Of a DNA stretch of 15,854 bases, positions 14,539 to 15,854 are shown one piece after another. Numbering within the stretch: position 1 is the first letter of the stretch; every line of letters starts with the position of its first letter. The DNA lies in the NCBI GenBank assembly GCA_043746555.1, contig JAYTQU010000106.1, positions 1 to 15,854 of the forward strand, in the 5' to 3' direction. The notes beneath the pieces were generated by a model that saw only the letters and a program-made list of their open reading frames with translations, did no database searches and was not told the DNA's origin. The position numbers and the translations under genes are program-made. This DNA is from CAZQYC01 sp043746555 (GTDB taxonomy: Bacteria > Pseudomonadota > Gammaproteobacteria > Steroidobacterales > Steroidobacteraceae).

Positions 14539-14567
14539 CGCCGCTAATTCGCAACAATTTAGCGGCG
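14539..14567. repeat. Perfect 9-bp inverted repeat between esterase and monooxygenase
   Basis: CGCCGCTAA (14539-14547) and TTAGCGGCG (14559-14567) are exact reverse complements with an 11-nt spacer, and pairing can continue inward past one bulged base. It lies 46 nt upstream of the monooxygenase ATG and 57 nt downstream of the esterase stop. No T-run follows, so an operator or an mRNA-processing or attenuating hairpin is as likely as a terminator. Confidence 0.5.
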
Positions 14568-14623
14568 CGAGCGACTGGAAAAATCGAGTGTAAACCGTGT
14601 AGCAGTCCGTCTTTTAAGCCGCA

Positions 14624-15854
14624 TTAAACCAAACCCAGTACAGCCTGCATCGCAATCCGTCGTTCCCTGGTGGGATCGTTGACGATTTTCGTTTCATCGT
14701 CGATCACCAAGGAAGCGCGATTCGTAGCATCGTAAGGTGTCCACGCGGGCCACTTGGGTGTGTTGGGATTACCGGTACGCGCAAAGGCAATCCACGCATC
14801 GCTCATCTTGTCGGCGAGTGTCGCGGCGCGCGGTCCGCCACCGGTGTAACGCGCCGAACGTTCAGTGTTATCGAATACAAAAGCGATCTCAAGCGCGTGC
14901 GGCGAGTGCATCTTGCCGCCGTTCACTGGCGTTTCCCATGAGAAGTAATAGAAGTATACCGGCGCTTTGCCCAGCGCCGAACGGCGTTCCGCGATCGTCA
15001 TCGACGGCACGCAATAATTGCGGTCGCTCACCATCAAAAGGAATAGCTCCGATGGCGAAGCGTTCGGCACTTCTTTTCGATATGTGTCAATGAGCCTTTG
15101 CGCTCTATCGCCAAACGCTTCCTTTATGCGCGCTTGCATACCGGCTTCATCTAAATTGAATGCCGCCGTGTCGCCCACCAACTGCAGAGCAAGTTCAGTG
15201 CGATTGGTGCCGACAATCACCGGAATCTCCGGCATCACGGATGATGCAGTGGGATGAAAAATATGTTGTGGCAACACCTTGCCGTCCACCACGGGAGCGA
15301 AACCGGTCACGGTCTGCGTGAAGCGATGCTTGCGGCTCGCAGCGAAGAACGCGGGCATCAATTTATCCAATGGTACTTGCTGCAATTTGCGGAAATCCGC
15401 TCTGGCGATTTGCAATTCGTCGAGCACGGCTTGCGCGGCGAAGGTCGCATCTTCGCGAGTGACGGATTTGATCTGCGGGCCGCTTTCGATCACAGCGCGA
15501 TGAAATAGACCTTTCGCATCCGGCATGCCAAGCAACGTACCCACTTTGCGACCGCCGCCCGATTCGCCGAAGATCATTACGCGACTGGGGTCGCCGCCGA
15601 AATGTTCGATGTTCTCGCGCACCCACTTCAGCGCTTGCACGATATCGAGCATGCCGACATTGCCGGTGTTGGCGAATTCTTCGCCGCCGATGTCACCCCA
15701 GAATGTGAAGCCCATGACGTTGAGACGATGATTGATGGTGATGACCACCACATCGCCGCGCTTGCAAAGATTCGTGCCGTCGTAACCCGGCGACGAACCC
15801 GACCCCGCTTGAAAGCCGCCGCCATGAATCCAAAACATCACGGGGCGTTTGCCG
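14624..15854 (-). CDS. Type B carboxylesterase, N-terminus beyond the right edge
   Basis: The last 409 residues of an alpha/beta-hydrolase of the carboxylesterase type B (COesterase) family, which hydrolyses carboxylic esters. In the visible part the oxyanion-hole motif HGGGF is at 10-14, the nucleophile elbow GESGGG has Ser at 98, the likely acid is Glu in GTNRTEL (about 220), and the His is in SPHALEIAFVF (about 319), so the triad is complete. The family is usually about 500-550 residues, so roughly 100 residues with any signal peptide are missing to the right. Bacterial members often carry a secretion signal, but this cannot be checked here. The stop is TAA at 14624-14626. It precedes the Baeyer-Villiger monooxygenase on the same strand. 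An ester produced by that enzyme is a plausible, unproven substrate. Confidence 0.93.
   Translation of the reverse strand, partial: GKRPVMFWIHGGGFQAGSGSSPGYDGTNLCKRGDVVVITINHRLNVMGFTFWGDIGGEEFANTGNVGMLDIVQALKWVRENIEHFGGDPSRVMIFGESGGGRKVGTLLGMPDAKGLFHRAVIESGPQIKSVTREDATFAAQAVLDELQIARADFRKLQQVPLDKLMPAFFAASRKHRFTQTVTGFAPVVDGKVLPQHIFHPTASSVMPEIPVIVGTNRTELALQLVGDTAAFNLDEAGMQARIKEAFGDRAQRLIDTYRKEVPNASPSELFLLMVSDRNYCVPSMTIAERRSALGKAPVYFYYFSWETPVNGGKMHSPHALEIAFVFDNTERSARYTGGGPRAATLADKMSDAWIAFARTGNPNTPKWPAWTPYDATNRASLVIDDETKIVNDPTRERRIAMQAVLGLV

Overview
The window looks like chromosomal DNA of a Gram-negative proteobacterium, most likely a gammaproteobacterium. The evidence is lipoprotein and outer-envelope genes, an MltD-type lytic transglycosylase, a PlsB-type acyltransferase, PpnN/YgdH, and an orphan ParA of a kind I associate with Xanthomonadales-like genomes. 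Base composition by eye is in the mid-50s % GC. Assignment below class level is a guess.

Layout. (1) 1-1299 (-): the interior of a large RHS/YD-repeat protein that runs off the left edge. It is cut at its 5' side, near 1270-1300, against a plus-strand remnant of a 2-keto-3-deoxygluconate (KDG) kinase gene (about 1289-1423). The remnant is followed directly by an intact KDPG aldolase gene, eda (1436-2068). Both genes at the joint have lost their N-terminal parts, so this is either a rearrangement breakpoint or an assembly joint. (2) 2090-4012: a small two-helix membrane protein (-), a structured non-coding stretch, an orphan ParA ATPase (+) with a proline-rich tail, and a 93-residue hypothetical protein (-). 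(3) 4013-6163 (-): PpnN nucleosidase followed 9 nt later by an uncharacterised protein with a Cys/His cluster. (4) 6236-9449 (-): a compact envelope operon of SLT/LysM lytic transglycosylase, lipoprotein (ATGA overlap) and L,D-transpeptidase (14-nt gap carrying the Shine-Dalgarno). (5) 9530-10972 (+): a short PlsB-family acyltransferase, divergent from the transglycosylase. (6) 11029-12765 (-): a DUF1993 protein followed 6 nt later by a HI0933/PP_4765-type flavoprotein, with a recognisable promoter and a palindrome upstream. (7) 13009-15854 (-): a Baeyer-Villiger-type flavin monooxygenase downstream of a type B carboxylesterase that runs off the right edge, with a perfect 9-bp inverted repeat between them.

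How they fit together. Regions 4 and 5 are housekeeping envelope and phospholipid functions. Eda with the kdgK remnant suggests a former sugar-acid (uronate/KDG) catabolic locus broken at the RHS joint. The esterase/monooxygenase pair could work in sequence on ketones (oxidation to ester, then hydrolysis), though their specificities cannot be read here. I saw no tRNA or rRNA gene, CRISPR array or insertion sequence. No gene-free stretch exceeds 300 bases if the 93-residue ORF is real; otherwise 3501-4012 is a 512-bp gap.
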